Shown here: positions 29,794 to 39,271 of the stretch, piece by piece | Layout of the letters: every line of letters begins with the position of its first letter | Position numbering within the stretch: position 1 is the stretch's first letter | From: Aquitalea aquatica | GTDB taxonomy: Bacteria; Pseudomonadota; Gammaproteobacteria; Burkholderiales; Chromobacteriaceae | NCBI RefSeq assembly: GCF_013911085.1 | Contig: NZ_JACERN010000023.1 | Span: 145,151-209,150 of the forward strand | Reading direction: 5' to 3' | Length of the DNA: 64,000 nucleotides | The notes under the pieces: model-generated | What the model was told of the DNA's origin: nothing | Databases searched by the model: none | The model's input: only the letters and a program-made list of their open reading frames with translations | Position numbers and translations under genes: made by a program

Positions 29794-30861
29794 CTAGCTC
29801 GCCTGGACCAGTGTTTGCTGTGGCACCGGGTGGCCACAGGGCAGGGCCAGTACAAAGCCATTCTTGCCACGGTGCTTGGCCTGGTATAGCGCCGCATCGG
29901 CCTGGCGCAGGGCTGCGGTCAGGCCGATGCGGCCATCCATCAGCACGATGCCGATGCTGATGGACAGCCGCCGTTGCTCCACGCTGCAGGTATTCACCCG
30001 GTGTATCAGCTGGCCAGCCAGTTCGCTGACGCGCTGGCTGTCCAGCAGCCGGGTGAACAGGCCGAACTCCTCGCCGCCCAGCCGCCCGCACAGGGCCACG
30101 TCGGGATGTCCGCTCAGTTGCTGGGCCACTTGTTGCAGCACCTGATCGCCAGCTTCATGGCCGAAGTCGTCATTGACGCTCTTGAAGTCGTCGATATCCA
30201 CCATCAGGAAATGACCGTGCTGCGCCGGATACCAGGCTTGCAGCTTTTCCAGCAGGCTGCGGCGGTTGTCGATGCCGGTGAGGGCATCCTGAAAGGCCAG
30301 CGCTTCCAGGTCACGGCGCAGATGATAGCCACGTAGCCGCAGGCGGCGAAACAGGATGTTGAGCATCAGGCCCGAGGCCAGCGTGACCAGGGTCAGCAGG
30401 GCAATCAGCGTATCTTGTTGCCATAGCCGCCGGTCATCCAGTGTGCCTTGCAGCAAAATGGCCCAGACACAGCCGCTGGCCAGCATGAAGCAATATGAGC
30501 TGTGGAAAACCGGTGCCATGGTGAGGGTGATGCATACCGCAATCGAGGTGCTCCACAAGCTGGTATTGCTGACAAACAGCATGTTCAGACGGAAACCCAG
30601 CGCCAGACCGCACAGGTTCAGCAGCATGCCCAGCAGCAGGGTGTGGCGGTGACTGGCATTCAGCGACAGCACGGTACCGGCCAGCATGATCAGGCAGACC
30701 AGCACGGTGTTGGCGGCGTCGACCTGCTGGTGTGGGTGGCTGAGCAGCAGGGAAGCCAGCCAGGATAGCTCCCCCAGCAGCTGTGTCCATACTGCGATGG
30801 GCCGCAGCTCGAGAAAGGATTGATGCTGGAAATCTGCATCGCCAGCATAAAGGTACTTCAT
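29794..30861 (-). CDS. Diguanylate cyclase with multi-helix membrane sensor
   Basis: This 355-residue protein has six hydrophobic helices in the first 185 residues, of a MASE type, and a C-terminal GGDEF domain (about 195-350) with an intact active-site GGEEF motif (GRLGGEEFGLF). It should make c-di-GMP from GTP in response to a membrane or small-molecule signal. ATG 30861 follows a perfect AAGGAGG; the longer frame from 31029 is discarded. Confidence 0.87.
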   Translation of the reverse strand: MKYLYAGDADFQHQSFLELRPIAVWTQLLGELSWLASLLLSHPHQQVDAANTVLVCLIMLAGTVLSLNASHRHTLLLGMLLNLCGLALGFRLNMLFVSNTSLWSTSIAVCITLTMAPVFHSSYCFMLASGCVWAILLQGTLDDRRLWQQDTLIALLTLVTLASGLMLNILFRRLRLRGYHLRRDLEALAFQDALTGIDNRRSLLEKLQAWYPAQHGHFLMVDIDDFKSVNDDFGHEAGDQVLQQVAQQLSGHPDVALCGRLGGEEFGLFTRLLDSQRVSELAGQLIHRVNTCSVEQRRLSISIGIVLMDGRIGLTAALRQADAALYQAKHRGKNGFVLALPCGHPVPQQTLVQAS

Positions 30862-31154
30862 GGGGCCTCCTTGCAACGCGGCGACAGCGGAGGCTGCCAC
30901 TCCGGGGACATCGCAGCATCGTGGCGGCTCGGTCCAGGGTGGTCGACTGGACCTATGTGCAGGCGGTGGCGGCGCGGAGCCGATATCCTGCCTGCCGTGT
31001 ACTCTTGCATCCGGACTTGGGCGGTGCACAATGGCCGGATGTCTGTTACCGGCGCATATGCCTTAGATCAAGAAAGCAGACTGGTGTCGGGGCTAGCATG
31101 AAGTTGTAGTCAGGTGGCATGCGCGCCACCCCACCCACCCATCAGGAGAAGCCG

Positions 31155-31370
31155 ATGTTCCCAGAATTCCGTGATCTGATCAGTAAACTGAAAACCGAAG
31201 ACGACCACTTCAGCCGCCTGTTCAACAAGCACAATGAACTGGACCAGAAGATCAAGAATATCGAGGCTGCCATCGAAAAGGGCAGCCAGCAGGAGGTGGA
31301 GGTGCTGAAAAAGGAAAAGCTCAAGCTTAAGGATGAGCTATACGTGATCCTGAAAAAAGCCGAAGCCTGA
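31155..31370 (+). CDS. DUF465/YdcH family small protein
   Basis: This 71-residue protein is almost entirely charged alpha-helix or coiled coil (FPEFRDLISKLKTEDDHFSR; KKEKLKLKDELYVILKKA). This matches the YdcH family found in most proteobacteria, function unknown. The ATG at 31155 follows CAGGAGAAG. A strong terminator follows. Confidence 0.82.
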   Translation: MFPEFRDLISKLKTEDDHFSRLFNKHNELDQKIKNIEAAIEKGSQQEVEVLKKEKLKLKDELYVILKKAEA

Positions 31371-31386
31371 TATCCGGCATCGGCCA

Positions 31387-31415
31387 TAAAAAAACCCGCC
31401 AGTTGGCGGGTTTTT
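31387..31415 (+). terminator. Rho-independent terminator
   Basis: AAAAAAACCCGCC pairs with GGCGGGTTTTT around AGTT, directly after the DUF465 gene and before the convergent ABC exporter gene. It can act in both directions. Confidence 0.88.
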
Positions 31416-31440
31416 GTTTGTGGCAGGCAGGATGGTGGCA

Positions 31441-33306
31441 TCAGGCCGGGTCCAGCTCTCCCGGACGGACCTCCTCGTCGACTTCCTCTCCCAGAAAACC
31501 GCCGCTCTGGTGTGCCCACAGCCGGGCATACAGGCCGCCCTTGGCCAGCAGGCTGGCATGGTCGCCTTCTTCCACCACTCGGCCCTTGTCCAGCACGATC
31601 AGCCGGTCCATGGCGGCGATGGTGGACAGGCGGTGAGCGATGGCCACCACGGTTTTGCCCTCCATCAGCCGGTACAGGCTGCTCTGGATGGCGGCTTCCA
31701 CTTCCGAGTCCAGTGCGCTGGTGGCTTCATCCAGCAGCAGGATCGGCGCATCTTTCAGCATCACCCGGGCAATGGCCACGCGCTGACGCTGGCCGCCGGA
31801 CAGTTTGACGCCGCGCTCACCCACATGGGCATCGTAGCCGCGGCGGCCCTTGGGGTCGGTCAGGGCCTGGATGAAATCATGCGCCTCGGCCTGCTTGGCG
31901 GCATGGATCATGGCTTCGTCGCCGGCATCCGGCCTGCCGTATAGCAGGTTGTCGCGTACCGAGCGGTGCAACAGCGAGGTATCCTGCGTCACCATGCCGA
32001 TCTGCGCGCGCAGGCTGTCCTGGGTCACCGTGGCAATATCCTGGCCGTCGATCAGGATGCGGCCCTGCTCGATGTCGTAAAAACGCAGCATCAGGTTGAC
32101 GATGGTGGACTTGCCGGCACCGCTGCGGCCGACCAGGCCGATTTTCTCGCCGGGGCGAATGGTGAGGCTCAGCCCGTCGACAATGGTGCGTTCGCCACCA
32201 TAGGAAAAGCTGACATTGTCGAAGCGTATCTCGCCACGCGCCACCTGCAGCGCTGGCGCATCCGGCTGGTCGACAATGGCGACTGGCCGCGACAGGGTGC
32301 TGATGCCGTCGTGCACGGTACCGATATTTTCGAACAGGCTGGACATCTCCCACATGATCCAGTGCGACACGCCATTGAGCCGCAAGGCCATGGCCGTGGC
32401 GGCGGCTACGGCACCAATGCCCACCTGGCCCTGGGTCCACAGCCACAGCGTGGCACCGGCGGTGCTGGCAATCAGCCCCATGCTGAGAATGTGGTTGGCG
32501 ATTTCAAAGCCGCTGACCAGGCGCATCTGGCCATAGGCCGTCTGCATGAATTCCTGCATCGCACTTTTGGTGAAGGCGGCCTCGCGCTGCCCCTGGGCAA
32601 ACAGCTTGACCGTGGCGATATTGGTATAGGCATCGGTCACGCGGCCGGTCATCAGCGAGCGGGCATCGGCCTGGCGGGCCGAGGCCTTGCCCAGCCGTGG
32701 CACGAAGAAGGCCAGGGTGGCGACGTACAGCAGCAGCCAGCCGATGAAGGGCAGCAGCAGGCTGCGATCAAAGCTGCCGACCACGGCCACCATGGTGATG
32801 AAGTAGATCACCACAAACACCAGGATGTCGGTGATGATCAGTACCGTGTCACGCACCGCCAGCGCGGTCTGCATCACCTTGGCGGCCACCCGGCCGGCAA
32901 ATTCATCCTGATAAAAGCTCATGCTTTGCCCCAGCAGATGGCGGTGAAACTGCCAGCGCAGGCGCATGGGGAAATTGCCGAACAGACTCTGGTATTTGAA
33001 CATGGCCTGCAGGGCGATCAGCAGCGGGCTGGCCAGCAGGATGCCGCCCAGCAACAGCAGGTGATGACGCTCCTGGGTCCATAGCTGTGATGGCGCCACA
33101 TGGCTGAGCCAGTCGACAATGGAGCCCAGCATGGAGAACAGCAGGGCCTCGAAGGCGCCGATGAGCGATGTCAGCAGGGTCATGCACAGGATATAAGGGC
33201 GCATGCCGCTGGTGGCGGACCAGACAAAGGCCAGAAAACCCTTGGGGGGTTGGACGGGAGGAGTATCCGGGTAGACGTCTACCCGCTTTTCAAACCAGGA
33301 AAACAT
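31441..33306 (-). CDS. ABC exporter, permease fused to ATPase (MsbA/MdlB type)
   Basis: This 621-residue half-transporter has an N-terminal six-helix ABC membrane domain (about 30-340) and a nucleotide-binding domain (about 365-605) with Walker A (GRSGAGKST), signature (LSGGQRQRVAIARVM), Walker B (PILLLDEATSALDSE) and H-loop (AHRLSTI). It should work as a homodimer exporting lipid or drug; the substrate is unknown. ATG 33306 is preferred to the frame from 33387. Confidence 0.87.
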   Translation of the reverse strand: MFSWFEKRVDVYPDTPPVQPPKGFLAFVWSATSGMRPYILCMTLLTSLIGAFEALLFSMLGSIVDWLSHVAPSQLWTQERHHLLLLGGILLASPLLIALQAMFKYQSLFGNFPMRLRWQFHRHLLGQSMSFYQDEFAGRVAAKVMQTALAVRDTVLIITDILVFVVIYFITMVAVVGSFDRSLLLPFIGWLLLYVATLAFFVPRLGKASARQADARSLMTGRVTDAYTNIATVKLFAQGQREAAFTKSAMQEFMQTAYGQMRLVSGFEIANHILSMGLIASTAGATLWLWTQGQVGIGAVAAATAMALRLNGVSHWIMWEMSSLFENIGTVHDGISTLSRPVAIVDQPDAPALQVARGEIRFDNVSFSYGGERTIVDGLSLTIRPGEKIGLVGRSGAGKSTIVNLMLRFYDIEQGRILIDGQDIATVTQDSLRAQIGMVTQDTSLLHRSVRDNLLYGRPDAGDEAMIHAAKQAEAHDFIQALTDPKGRRGYDAHVGERGVKLSGGQRQRVAIARVMLKDAPILLLDEATSALDSEVEAAIQSSLYRLMEGKTVVAIAHRLSTIAAMDRLIVLDKGRVVEEGDHASLLAKGGLYARLWAHQSGGFLGEEVDEEVRPGELDPA

Positions 33307-33673
33307 AAAGATCGTCCTTGTCGGGACCGGCGGTCCGTTGAGGTTGTATGGGTGTATGACGATAGCTTGAAGCGAAGCGATCAGCAATGCTTTTTTTGCA
33401 TGGCTGGATTCTGACCTACCGCCAGCGTTGCGGCTAGCTCGGCGCAGCTGACAAAACCCCTGCTGCTGCGTTACCCCCTTGGTACTGCCTGCCTCTGCGC
33501 GCCTTGCTCCTGGGGGGGCACGCTATTTTGTTAGCCACTTTTAGTGGGCTTTGCGTGCCGGCAGTTCCTGGCGCAGTGTTGTTGTTTTGTCCGGAGGAGA
33601 GCAGAAGCGAGGATGGGCAGAAACAATACTGCCCGGCCGAGCGGGTCGGCCGGGCAGTCTGGCTCCATGGCAA
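33307..33673. other. Intergenic region with terminator hairpin
   Basis: The 367 bp between the ABC exporter and the methyltransferase holds the exporter promoter region (near 33310-33450) and, near 33628-33658, the terminator of the methyltransferase gene. No coding sequence is evident; the small overlapping frames lack starts with ribosome-binding sites or recognisable motifs. Confidence 0.5.
33621..33658 (-). terminator. Strong hairpin terminator of the methyltransferase gene
   Basis: ACTGCCCGGCCGA (33628-33640) pairs perfectly over 13 bp with TCGGCCGGGCAGT (33646-33658) around GCGGG. Reading on the minus strand it is followed by ATTGTTTC, a modest T-run. Placement 15 bp after the methyltransferase stop fits. 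Confidence 0.7.
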
Positions 33674-34690
33674 TCAGACGTGCAGCAGCACGATCTTCAG
33701 CGGATGCTGGCCATCGGCGCTGGGGAAATCCTGCTCCGGGGTAATCCATTCCACTTCGTGAATGGTGCGGCCGGCTTTTTCCGCGCTGCGCTTGAGCGAT
33801 TCCAGCCAGGCATTGCCGTCAACCTGGGCCACATTATTGCAGCAGATCAGCATGCCGCCTTCGGCGGTGCACAGCAGGGCCGGCTTGAACAGCGCCTGGT
33901 AGTCGTTGATCAGGTCGACCACGCCGAAGGGGCTCTTGGCGTAACGCGGCGGGTCGAGGAAGACCAGATCAAACTGGCGGGCTTCCAGGGCCGGGAAGGG
34001 AGGCATTTTCTTGCCACGCACCATCTTGGGCTGGCCGATGCCGGACAGCTGGCGCAAGGCGGCAAAGGCATCGCTCTGCACGCAGCGTGGACGGGTGGCC
34101 AGGCTGTTGAGCTTGGCATTGGCGCGGCCGACGGCCAGGCTGGATTCGGCAAAATCCACGTTCAGCACAAACTGTGCACCACCCTTGGCGGCAGCCAGGC
34201 CGACACCGCAGGTGTAGGCGAACAGATTGAGCACGCTTTTGCCTTCGGCCAGCTGCATCACGCGGCGGCGGCCGGCGCGCAGGTCGAGAAACAGCCACGG
34301 GTCCTGGCCGCTGTGGCGACCACGAATGTGGTAGCGGATGCCCAGCTCATGGGCAACGCGGTTTTCTTCGGCCACGGCTTGTTCGGGCAGGCTCAGGGTG
34401 TTGTTGATGCGGGAATTCTTGCCGCTGCGGTCGTTGTAGACCAGCTGCAATTCCGGCAGCAGGCCGGCGTAGAAGCTGCGGATTTCGTCCAGCTCGGCAT
34501 CTTCCAGGCTCTGGTGGAAGCTTTGCACCAGCAGCAGGTCGCCGTAGCGGTCTACCGTCAGGCCGGCCACGCCTTCCACGCTGCCATGGAACAGGCGGTA
34601 AGTATTGGTATCTTCGGCGATCAGGCGGCTAACAAGATCACTGCGGCGGTCGGCTGCTGCTTGCAGCAGGGCGCTCAGGGAGTCGGACAT
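33674..34690 (-). CDS. SAM-dependent rRNA methyltransferase-like protein (RlmI/RlmK type, no PUA domain)
   Basis: This 338-residue protein has a Rossmann methyltransferase core (VLNLFAYTCGVGLAAAKGG at the SAM site; DLVFLDPPRYAKS as catalytic loop) and an N-terminal domain resembling RlmI after its PUA domain (GLTVDRYGDLLLVQSFHQS). The PUA domain of RlmI proteins is absent. It probably methylates 23S rRNA at cytosine or guanine; the exact base is unknown. ATG 34690 is used. Confidence 0.72.
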   Translation of the reverse strand: MSDSLSALLQAAADRRSDLVSRLIAEDTNTYRLFHGSVEGVAGLTVDRYGDLLLVQSFHQSLEDAELDEIRSFYAGLLPELQLVYNDRSGKNSRINNTLSLPEQAVAEENRVAHELGIRYHIRGRHSGQDPWLFLDLRAGRRRVMQLAEGKSVLNLFAYTCGVGLAAAKGGAQFVLNVDFAESSLAVGRANAKLNSLATRPRCVQSDAFAALRQLSGIGQPKMVRGKKMPPFPALEARQFDLVFLDPPRYAKSPFGVVDLINDYQALFKPALLCTAEGGMLICCNNVAQVDGNAWLESLKRSAEKAGRTIHEVEWITPEQDFPSADGQHPLKIVLLHV

Positions 34691-34842
34691 GGAATGCTTT
34701 CTTTCTGGAATGGCTGCAATTGTAAGCCCTGTAGTGGAATGCCTCAAAAATTAGCGCTAAGTTGTAAGAATTCATTGGCATAGTCGACCCATGACAGACA
34801 GCCAGATCTGGGCCAGCGCATGGCCACTTAGCGGAGCACAGC

Positions 34843-35721
34843 ATGCAGGCAGCACAAGAATTACTGAAAACCCTCTACACCATGGCGATGATGGTGGAGA
34901 CCCGCGATGCCTATACCGGTGGCCATTTGTGGCGGGTATCGCGTTTTTCCGGCCTGCTGGCACAGGAGCTGGCGCTGCCCCGCGGCGAAGTGCTACGCAT
35001 CATGCTGGGTGGTTTTCTGCATGATCTGGGCAAGATCGGCGTGCCGGATGCCATTCTCAACAAGCGCGACCGCCTGACTGACGACGAGTACGCGGTCATC
35101 AAGACCCATCCACAGCAGGGGGCGGATCTGCTGCGCGAACATCCGCTGGCGGCGCTGGCGATGGACGCGGTGCTGATGCATCACGAAACGCCGGACGGGC
35201 GTGGCTATCCGGCTGGCCTGCAAGGTGAGGCCATTCCGCTGGTCGCCCGTATCGTCGGCATTGCCGATGCCTTTGACGCCATGACCAGCCACCGGCCCTA
35301 CCGTGCCGGCATGCCAGTTTCCCGTGCGCTCGACATCATCCGCGATCATCTGGGCAGTCAGTTTGACCGTGCCTGCGGCGAGCGCTTTATCGCGCTGGGC
35401 GAGGCCGGCAAGCTGGAGCATATCGTCGGCCATAGCGAGGCGGGCATTCCCATGCAAAGCTGCCTGGCTTGCGGCCCCATCATCGCCATTCCGCGCCGCA
35501 TGCATGACGGTGCCTCCGTGCATTGTCCCTCCTGTGGCGGCGAGTACCAGTTGAGTCGGCAGCGGCAGACGCTGGCTCTGGCACCCACTGGCCGGCGTGA
35601 TCCGCTGCAGGTGCAGCGACCCGCAGTGGACCACGAACTGGTGGCCGAACTGGTACAGGAGGCTTCTGCCTGCCTGCAGCCGGTACGACAGGCTGGCTGG
35701 CTGGCGCGGCTGTTTGCCTGA
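34843..35721 (+). CDS. HD-GYP c-di-GMP phosphodiesterase with C-terminal zinc ribbon
   Basis: This 292-residue protein starts directly with the HD-GYP domain (about 1-195): H60-D61 (HDLGKIG), His113-His114 and DGRGYP (118-123). All key residues of an active c-di-GMP phosphodiesterase are present. No receiver or sensor precedes it. Residues 207-231 hold CLAC and CPSC pairs (Cys207, Cys210, Cys228, Cys231), a probable zinc ribbon. The ATG at 34843 follows GGAG. It is divergent from the methyltransferase. Confidence 0.85.
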   Translation: MQAAQELLKTLYTMAMMVETRDAYTGGHLWRVSRFSGLLAQELALPRGEVLRIMLGGFLHDLGKIGVPDAILNKRDRLTDDEYAVIKTHPQQGADLLREHPLAALAMDAVLMHHETPDGRGYPAGLQGEAIPLVARIVGIADAFDAMTSHRPYRAGMPVSRALDIIRDHLGSQFDRACGERFIALGEAGKLEHIVGHSEAGIPMQSCLACGPIIAIPRRMHDGASVHCPSCGGEYQLSRQRQTLALAPTGRRDPLQVQRPAVDHELVAELVQEASACLQPVRQAGWLARLFA

Positions 35722-35847
35722 GCCCGGCCCGGGGCGCGGCGATTGTGTCAGCGTCTGTTAAGCACGGGATGTAAGGCTAGAGTTACAGCCGTTTAGTCGG
35801 TAGGCTTGATCTCTTTGTCATGGCCGGTCCGGCCGTTTTTGCCCCTG

Positions 35848-37083
35848 ATGAACGACGCTTCTGCATCCCTGCGGCATTGCCGCCCTTTCTGGCAGTTCTG
35901 GTCGGCCCGCGTGCTGCTGACTGCCGGTTTTCAAATCCTTACCGTGGCTATTGGCTGGCAGGTGTATGCCCTGACCGGCAGTGCCCTCGACCTGGGGCTG
36001 GTGGGACTACTGCAATTTCTGCCGCGGGTGCTCCTGGTGCTGGTGACCGGAGTGGTGTCTGACCGCTTTGATCGCCGCCGGGTGGTAGCCATCAGCCTGT
36101 TTATCCAGTCGCTGGCTGCGCTGACTTTGCTGCTGGGCAATCTCGGCATGGGCTGGCAGGTCAGCCGCGCGCTGATCTTCGCCCTGTCGGTGGTGGTGGG
36201 CTGCTGCCGCGCCTTTGACATGCCCGCCATGCAGTCGCTGCTACCCAATATCGTGCCGCCTCGCTTGCTGGGGCAGGCCATTGCCATGGCGGCCTCGGCC
36301 AATGAGGCAGCCACCATCATCGCGCCGGCGCTGGGCGGTTTCCTGTATGCCGTGGGTGCCGAACTGACCTATGGCCTGTCGGCCGCCTGTTTTCTGGCCT
36401 GCCTGGTGCTGGTCAGCCTGCTGCCCTCCAGCCGGGTGCTCCCCACCGGCCAGCGGGTGTCGCTGGATTCCTTGCTGATGGGCGTGCGCTTCATTCGCAG
36501 CCGGCCGGATATTCTGGGGGCGATTTCGCTGGACCTGTTTGCCGTACTGTTGGGTGGGGCGACCGCCTTGCTGCCAGTGTTTGCCCGCGACATCCTGCTG
36601 ACCGGGCCATGGGGTCTGGGCCTGCTGCGTTCGGCCCCGGCCGCCGGGGCGCTGCTGATGTCGGTGTGGCTGATGCGTCATCCGATACGTCGTCGCTCCG
36701 GGCATATCATGTTTGCTGCGGTTGCCGTGTTTGGCCTGGCCACCATCCTGTTCGGTCTGTCACGTTCCTTTCCGCTGTCCTTGCTGGCGCTGATGCTGCT
36801 GGGCTCGGCCGATGTCATCAGCGTGGTGATTCGTGGCACGCTGGTGCAGCTGGAAACACCGGATGACATGCGTGGCCGGGTGAATTCGGTGAACTCGCTG
36901 TTCATTGGTGCCTCCAACCAGCTTGGCGAGTTCGAATCCGGTGTCACGGCGGCCTGGTTGGGAACCGTGCCGGCCGTGGTGCTGGGCGGAGCGGGCACCT
37001 TGCTGGTGGTGCTGCTGTGGATGCGCTGGTTTCCGCAACTCGCCCGGCGTGACCAGCTGGTATCCAGTCCTGAAACCGTCTGA
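35848..37083 (+). CDS. MFS transporter (EntS-like)
   Basis: This 411-residue protein has about 12 membrane segments. GVVSDRFDRRRVVAISLF after the second segment is the MFS motif A, and FDMPAMQSLLPNIVP and GRVNSVNSLFIGASNQLGEFESG recall the EntS/MFS_3 subgroup that exports siderophores or macrolides. Substrate unknown. ATG 35848 is preferred to a TTG at 35806. Confidence 0.83.
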   Translation: MNDASASLRHCRPFWQFWSARVLLTAGFQILTVAIGWQVYALTGSALDLGLVGLLQFLPRVLLVLVTGVVSDRFDRRRVVAISLFIQSLAALTLLLGNLGMGWQVSRALIFALSVVVGCCRAFDMPAMQSLLPNIVPPRLLGQAIAMAASANEAATIIAPALGGFLYAVGAELTYGLSAACFLACLVLVSLLPSSRVLPTGQRVSLDSLLMGVRFIRSRPDILGAISLDLFAVLLGGATALLPVFARDILLTGPWGLGLLRSAPAAGALLMSVWLMRHPIRRRSGHIMFAAVAVFGLATILFGLSRSFPLSLLALMLLGSADVISVVIRGTLVQLETPDDMRGRVNSVNSLFIGASNQLGEFESGVTAAWLGTVPAVVLGGAGTLLVVLLWMRWFPQLARRDQLVSSPETV

Positions 37084-37088
37084 GCTGG

Positions 37089-37139
37089 CACATTTAATGA
37101 CTTTGGTATATTAATGTGCGGCAAACGCTGAAGTTTGCC
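37089..37139. promoter_or_regulatory. Inverted repeats upstream of the esterase gene
   Basis: CACATTTAAT (37089-37098) and ATTAATGTG (37110-37118) form a near-perfect inverted repeat. Closer to the gene, GGCAAAC (37120-37126) and GTTTGCC (37133-37139) form a second one. They end 19 bp before the esterase ATG and could be an operator and a leader hairpin. Which regulator binds is unknown. Confidence 0.4.
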
Positions 37140-37158
37140 CAAGTCAGGAGAAGTACAC

Positions 37159-38097
37159 ATGCATGCAGTCAGCCCCAAGCTGACCGACTGGTTGTACCAG
37201 CTCAACCAGCTCATCGGCCGCCTGCGCGACAGCGGCTACAAGCCCACCGCCATCGGTGCCCGCGAGGCGCTGGCCAATGTCACCCGCAGCTTGGTCAGTG
37301 CCGGGCCGGACATTGCCTGGGTCAATGATGAAATCGTCCATGGCCGCGACTACAGCGTGCCGGTACGTATCTACCATCCGGCACCGGGCGAGGCACGACC
37401 AGTGCTGCTGTTTCTGCATGGTGGCGGCCATACCGCCGGCAGTGTCAGCGTATACGACCCCATCAGCCGCCGGCTGGCGGCGGCCACCGGCCATATCGTG
37501 GTGGTGCCGGAATACCGGCTGGCTCCGGAAAACCCCTATCCGGCAGCACTGCATGATGCTTATGCCGCTGCCCGTGGCGTGTTTGCTGCGCTCAGTGCAC
37601 GCCAGCTGCCATTTCTGCCAAGCCTGTCGCTGATCGGTGATTCTGCCGGTGCGGCGCTGGCGGCTACGGTGAGTGCGCGCGCGCAACATGATACCGCCTT
37701 GCAGATTGCTGCCCAGGTGCTGATCTATCCCAGCCTGGACTACAGCATGAGCCTGCCGTCGATTAGCGAGAATGGCGAAGGCTATTTCCTCAACAGCGAT
37801 CGCATTGCCTGGTATTTCGACAATTATTTCCAGCATGGTGAAGACCGGCTGGCGGCGTCGCCCTTGCACATGGCGATGACCGAGCGGCTACCGGCCACCC
37901 TGGTGGTATCGGCGGGTTTTGATCCGCTGCGCGACGAAGCGCTGAGCTACCTGGATAGATTGCGCACGGCAGGCGTGCCGCACCAGCATCTGCATTTTGA
38001 TGACCTGGTGCATGCCTTCCTCAATATGGAGCAGCTGGTGGCGGACGAGTGCGTCCAGACTTACCAGCAGATCGCCGCCTTCCTCGACCGCAACTAG
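37159..38097 (+). CDS. Alpha/beta hydrolase, hormone-sensitive-lipase family esterase
   Basis: This 312-residue cytoplasmic esterase has the oxyanion-hole motif HGGG (LFLHGGGHTAG, about residue 92-102), nucleophile GDSAGAAL (about 165-172), and a late Asp and His (FDPLRDE; DLVHAFLNME). It hydrolyses short-chain acyl esters; the natural substrate is unknown. The ATG follows AGGAGAAG. Its stop overlaps the convergent metallopeptidase gene by 4 bp. Confidence 0.83.
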   Translation: MHAVSPKLTDWLYQLNQLIGRLRDSGYKPTAIGAREALANVTRSLVSAGPDIAWVNDEIVHGRDYSVPVRIYHPAPGEARPVLLFLHGGGHTAGSVSVYDPISRRLAAATGHIVVVPEYRLAPENPYPAALHDAYAAARGVFAALSARQLPFLPSLSLIGDSAGAALAATVSARAQHDTALQIAAQVLIYPSLDYSMSLPSISENGEGYFLNSDRIAWYFDNYFQHGEDRLAASPLHMAMTERLPATLVVSAGFDPLRDEALSYLDRLRTAGVPHQHLHFDDLVHAFLNMEQLVADECVQTYQQIAAFLDRN

Positions 38098-38609
38098 CGC
38101 GGAGCCGGGCTGGCGGCTGGCTCCAGTTCGCGCAGGGTCAGCCACAGCCGGGTATCAAATTCCAGCTGGTGATAAGCCGGCTCCATATGGCAGCACAGCT
38201 GATAGAAGGCCTTGTCGTGGTTTTTCTCGCGCAGATGGGAAAGCTCGTGAACGACGATCATGCGCAGGAAGGGCTCGGGTGCGTCGCGGAACAGCGTGGC
38301 AATGCGGATTTCGTGCTTGGCCTTGAGCTTGCTGCCCTGCACCCGCGAGATCTGGGTATTGGTGCCCAGCGTCCCTTTTACCGGGTGCTGGCGATTGTCG
38401 TACAGCACCTTGGTGGGCGCCGGGGCATTTTTCAGATAGCGCTGTTTCAGCTCGCTGACATACTGGTACAGCGCGTTATCGCTCTGCACGGCGTGGCTGT
38501 CGGGATAGCGGCTGGCCAGCCAGTTGCCCAGGCTGCCGTCGTCCAGACGGGCCTGGACCTGGGCGAGCAGGCTGGGTGGGTAGTGCAGCAGGTATTTGAG
38601 GGCAGACAT
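38094..38609 (-). CDS. YgjP-like zinc metallopeptidase (DUF45/M48 related)
   Basis: This 171-residue protein carries HELSHLREKNHDKAFY (HExxH plus a downstream His), the zinc-binding signature of the YgjP/WLM family. Length and the final cluster match YgjP-like proteins of unknown substrate. It starts at ATG 38609. Confidence 0.8.
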   Translation of the reverse strand: MSALKYLLHYPPSLLAQVQARLDDGSLGNWLASRYPDSHAVQSDNALYQYVSELKQRYLKNAPAPTKVLYDNRQHPVKGTLGTNTQISRVQGSKLKAKHEIRIATLFRDAPEPFLRMIVVHELSHLREKNHDKAFYQLCCHMEPAYHQLEFDTRLWLTLRELEPAASPAPR

Positions 38610-38659
38610 GGCGCCAGTTTAGCAAAGCCGGCGCGGCACTGTCGCAAGAGGCCTGCTGT

Positions 38660-39196
38660 TTATGCCTGGACGGCGGCCAGTTGTGCCGGCTGCGCCCAGC
38701 GATAGCACAGGGCAATGGCCTTGCGTCCGTCCGGTGCCAGTACGTTCTCGCGGTCTACCATTTCCCCGCCCATGCGGCTGTAAAACCGCCGTGCCTCGCT
38801 ATTGGCCTCGTATACCCACAGGTGCATAGGCCGGCCCGGCTGCAGGGTGTCGGCCTGCGCTGCGGCGGCCTGCAGCAGGCTGCGGCCAACGCCACGGCCT
38901 TGCTGACCGGGCAGTACGTGCAGATTATCCAGCAGCAGGCCACGCTCGGTTTCGCCATCCGGCAACAGGCAGACAAAGCCCACCGGCTCGCCTTCCCACA
39001 GGGCCAGCAGCACCCACAGATGATTGTCGTAATGGAAACGGCGGGTCCACATAGTGTGGCGCTCGGTGGGGGCAACGTGGTCGAGATAGTCGTCGGACAG
39101 AATGGTGCGGTAGCTGTGCTGCCAGCTTTCGGTATGCAGCCGGGCAATCAGTCCGGCATCGTCAAAGGTGGCAACACGCAGGGTCAGCGAGGTCAT
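38660..39196 (-). CDS. GNAT family N-acetyltransferase
   Basis: This 178-residue protein has the acetyl-CoA-binding GNAT motif in LLLDNLHVLPGQQGRGVGRSLLQAAAAQA, and a C-terminal region with EANSEARRFYSRMGGEMVDRE. The target amine is unknown. It starts at ATG 39196 and lies on the minus strand near the Lrp-type regulator. Confidence 0.83.
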   Translation of the reverse strand: MTSLTLRVATFDDAGLIARLHTESWQHSYRTILSDDYLDHVAPTERHTMWTRRFHYDNHLWVLLALWEGEPVGFVCLLPDGETERGLLLDNLHVLPGQQGRGVGRSLLQAAAAQADTLQPGRPMHLWVYEANSEARRFYSRMGGEMVDRENVLAPDGRKAIALCYRWAQPAQLAAVQA

Positions 39197-39271
39197 GGGG
39201 CTTGGCTAGGGGCTAGGGATACCGGCATTTTACGACAGCCAGATGACATTAAGGTTCGCTTTACATGGCAA

